DNA of 64,000 nt, taken from the NCBI GenBank assembly GCA_963675135.1, contig OY776119.1, positions 82,019,727 to 82,083,726 on the forward strand, given 5' to 3'. Source of the DNA: Galeopsis tetrahit (lineage: Eukaryota > Streptophyta > Magnoliopsida > Lamiales > Lamiaceae). The translations under genes and the position numbers were made by a program. The notes under the pieces were generated by a model. That model saw only the letters and a list, made by a program, of their open reading frames with translations, had not been told where the DNA came from and ran no database searches. The first letter of the stretch is position 1; each line of letters begins with the position of its first letter. This document shows positions 63,754 through 64,000 of this stretch, piece after piece.

Positions 63754-64000
63754 TGTTGGGATATGAACTCTTGAAAGCACATATCATATAGATATCATTT
63801 GTTAGGATTCCCACCTCTTTGTATATATATAACCGGTTCAGGAAAAAAAATTAAAATCCAAACTAACCGAATTTAAGAAATTTTTAAATTGTTAGGATTC
63901 CCACCTCTCTTATAAAGTGATGCCTTATATGAACATGCTTACATCTAGTGTAGAGAACTGGATTCTAAGTAATGGTTATTGCACTGTTGCTATCACAATA
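63754..64000 (+). mobile_element. Possible Copia LTR start at window end
   Basis: TGTTGGGATATGAACTC resembles the SIRE-like LTR starts at 188, 30334 and 48795. 'ttgttaggattcccacctct' occurs twice (about 63801 and 63890). The window ends before any coding domain, so the call is tentative. Confidence 0.35.

Overview
The window is plant nuclear DNA, most likely from a eudicot with a repeat-rich genome. The evidence is a family of small secreted S-protein homologs (SPH, the plant self-incompatibility S1 family) plus Ty1/Copia and Athila-type Ty3/Gypsy LTR retrotransposons and CACTA, hAT, Harbinger, MULE and Stowaway elements. I see no bacterial, organellar or CRISPR features. The only genes that look like host genes are five intact SPH genes and one SPH pseudogene, all on the minus strand. 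Nearly everything else is transposon sequence, often nested.

Layout. 1-3750: remnants of a SIRE-like Copia element, a CACTA end and the SPH pseudogene. 3755-16837: a CACTA element with an AT-rich minisatellite, then a 6.6 kb tandem duplication (copy A 4712-11341, copy B 11342-16837). Each copy holds an SPH gene with the same protein, two fold-back elements and a Gypsy remnant. Copy A alone carries a Harbinger insertion. 16838-22817: old LTR, hAT and MULE debris, then SPH4. 22818-26055: a MULE-like element whose long inverted ends are built from tandem repeats. 26056-30333: dispersed repeats, a CACTA MITE, a Gypsy LTR and a decayed Copia element.

30334-40773 is a complete SIRE-like Copia insertion (LTRs 1522 and 1540 bp, target duplication CTAAG). 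It has a broken gag, no pol and an intact extra ORF of 1037 codons. 41250-41666 is SPH5. 41888-59094 is an Athila-type Gypsy element on the minus strand with an intact 984-aa pol ORF. It is split by a second SIRE-like Copia element (48795-58677, target duplication ATGGC), which carries a diverged homologue of the same extra ORF, itself broken by a hAT element. 59095-60388 is a minus-strand Copia remnant. 60392-63317 repeats the Copia-tail plus SPH block of 29750-41887 and is interrupted by a 1202-bp solo LTR. It ends in SPH6, followed by a Stowaway MITE.

The most interesting feature is the large accessory protein shared by the two non-autonomous Copia elements. It has three conserved blocks, around a central EGMGG motif and a C-terminal KKKWQI...VRKFG motif. 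It sits after pol behind an internal polypurine-like tract, where some SIRE elements carry an env-like ORF, but it has no visible signal peptide or membrane segment. The SPH genes are secreted, cysteine-rich proteins; their copies arose with the surrounding repeat blocks, and the duplications can be ordered from shared and unshared insertions.
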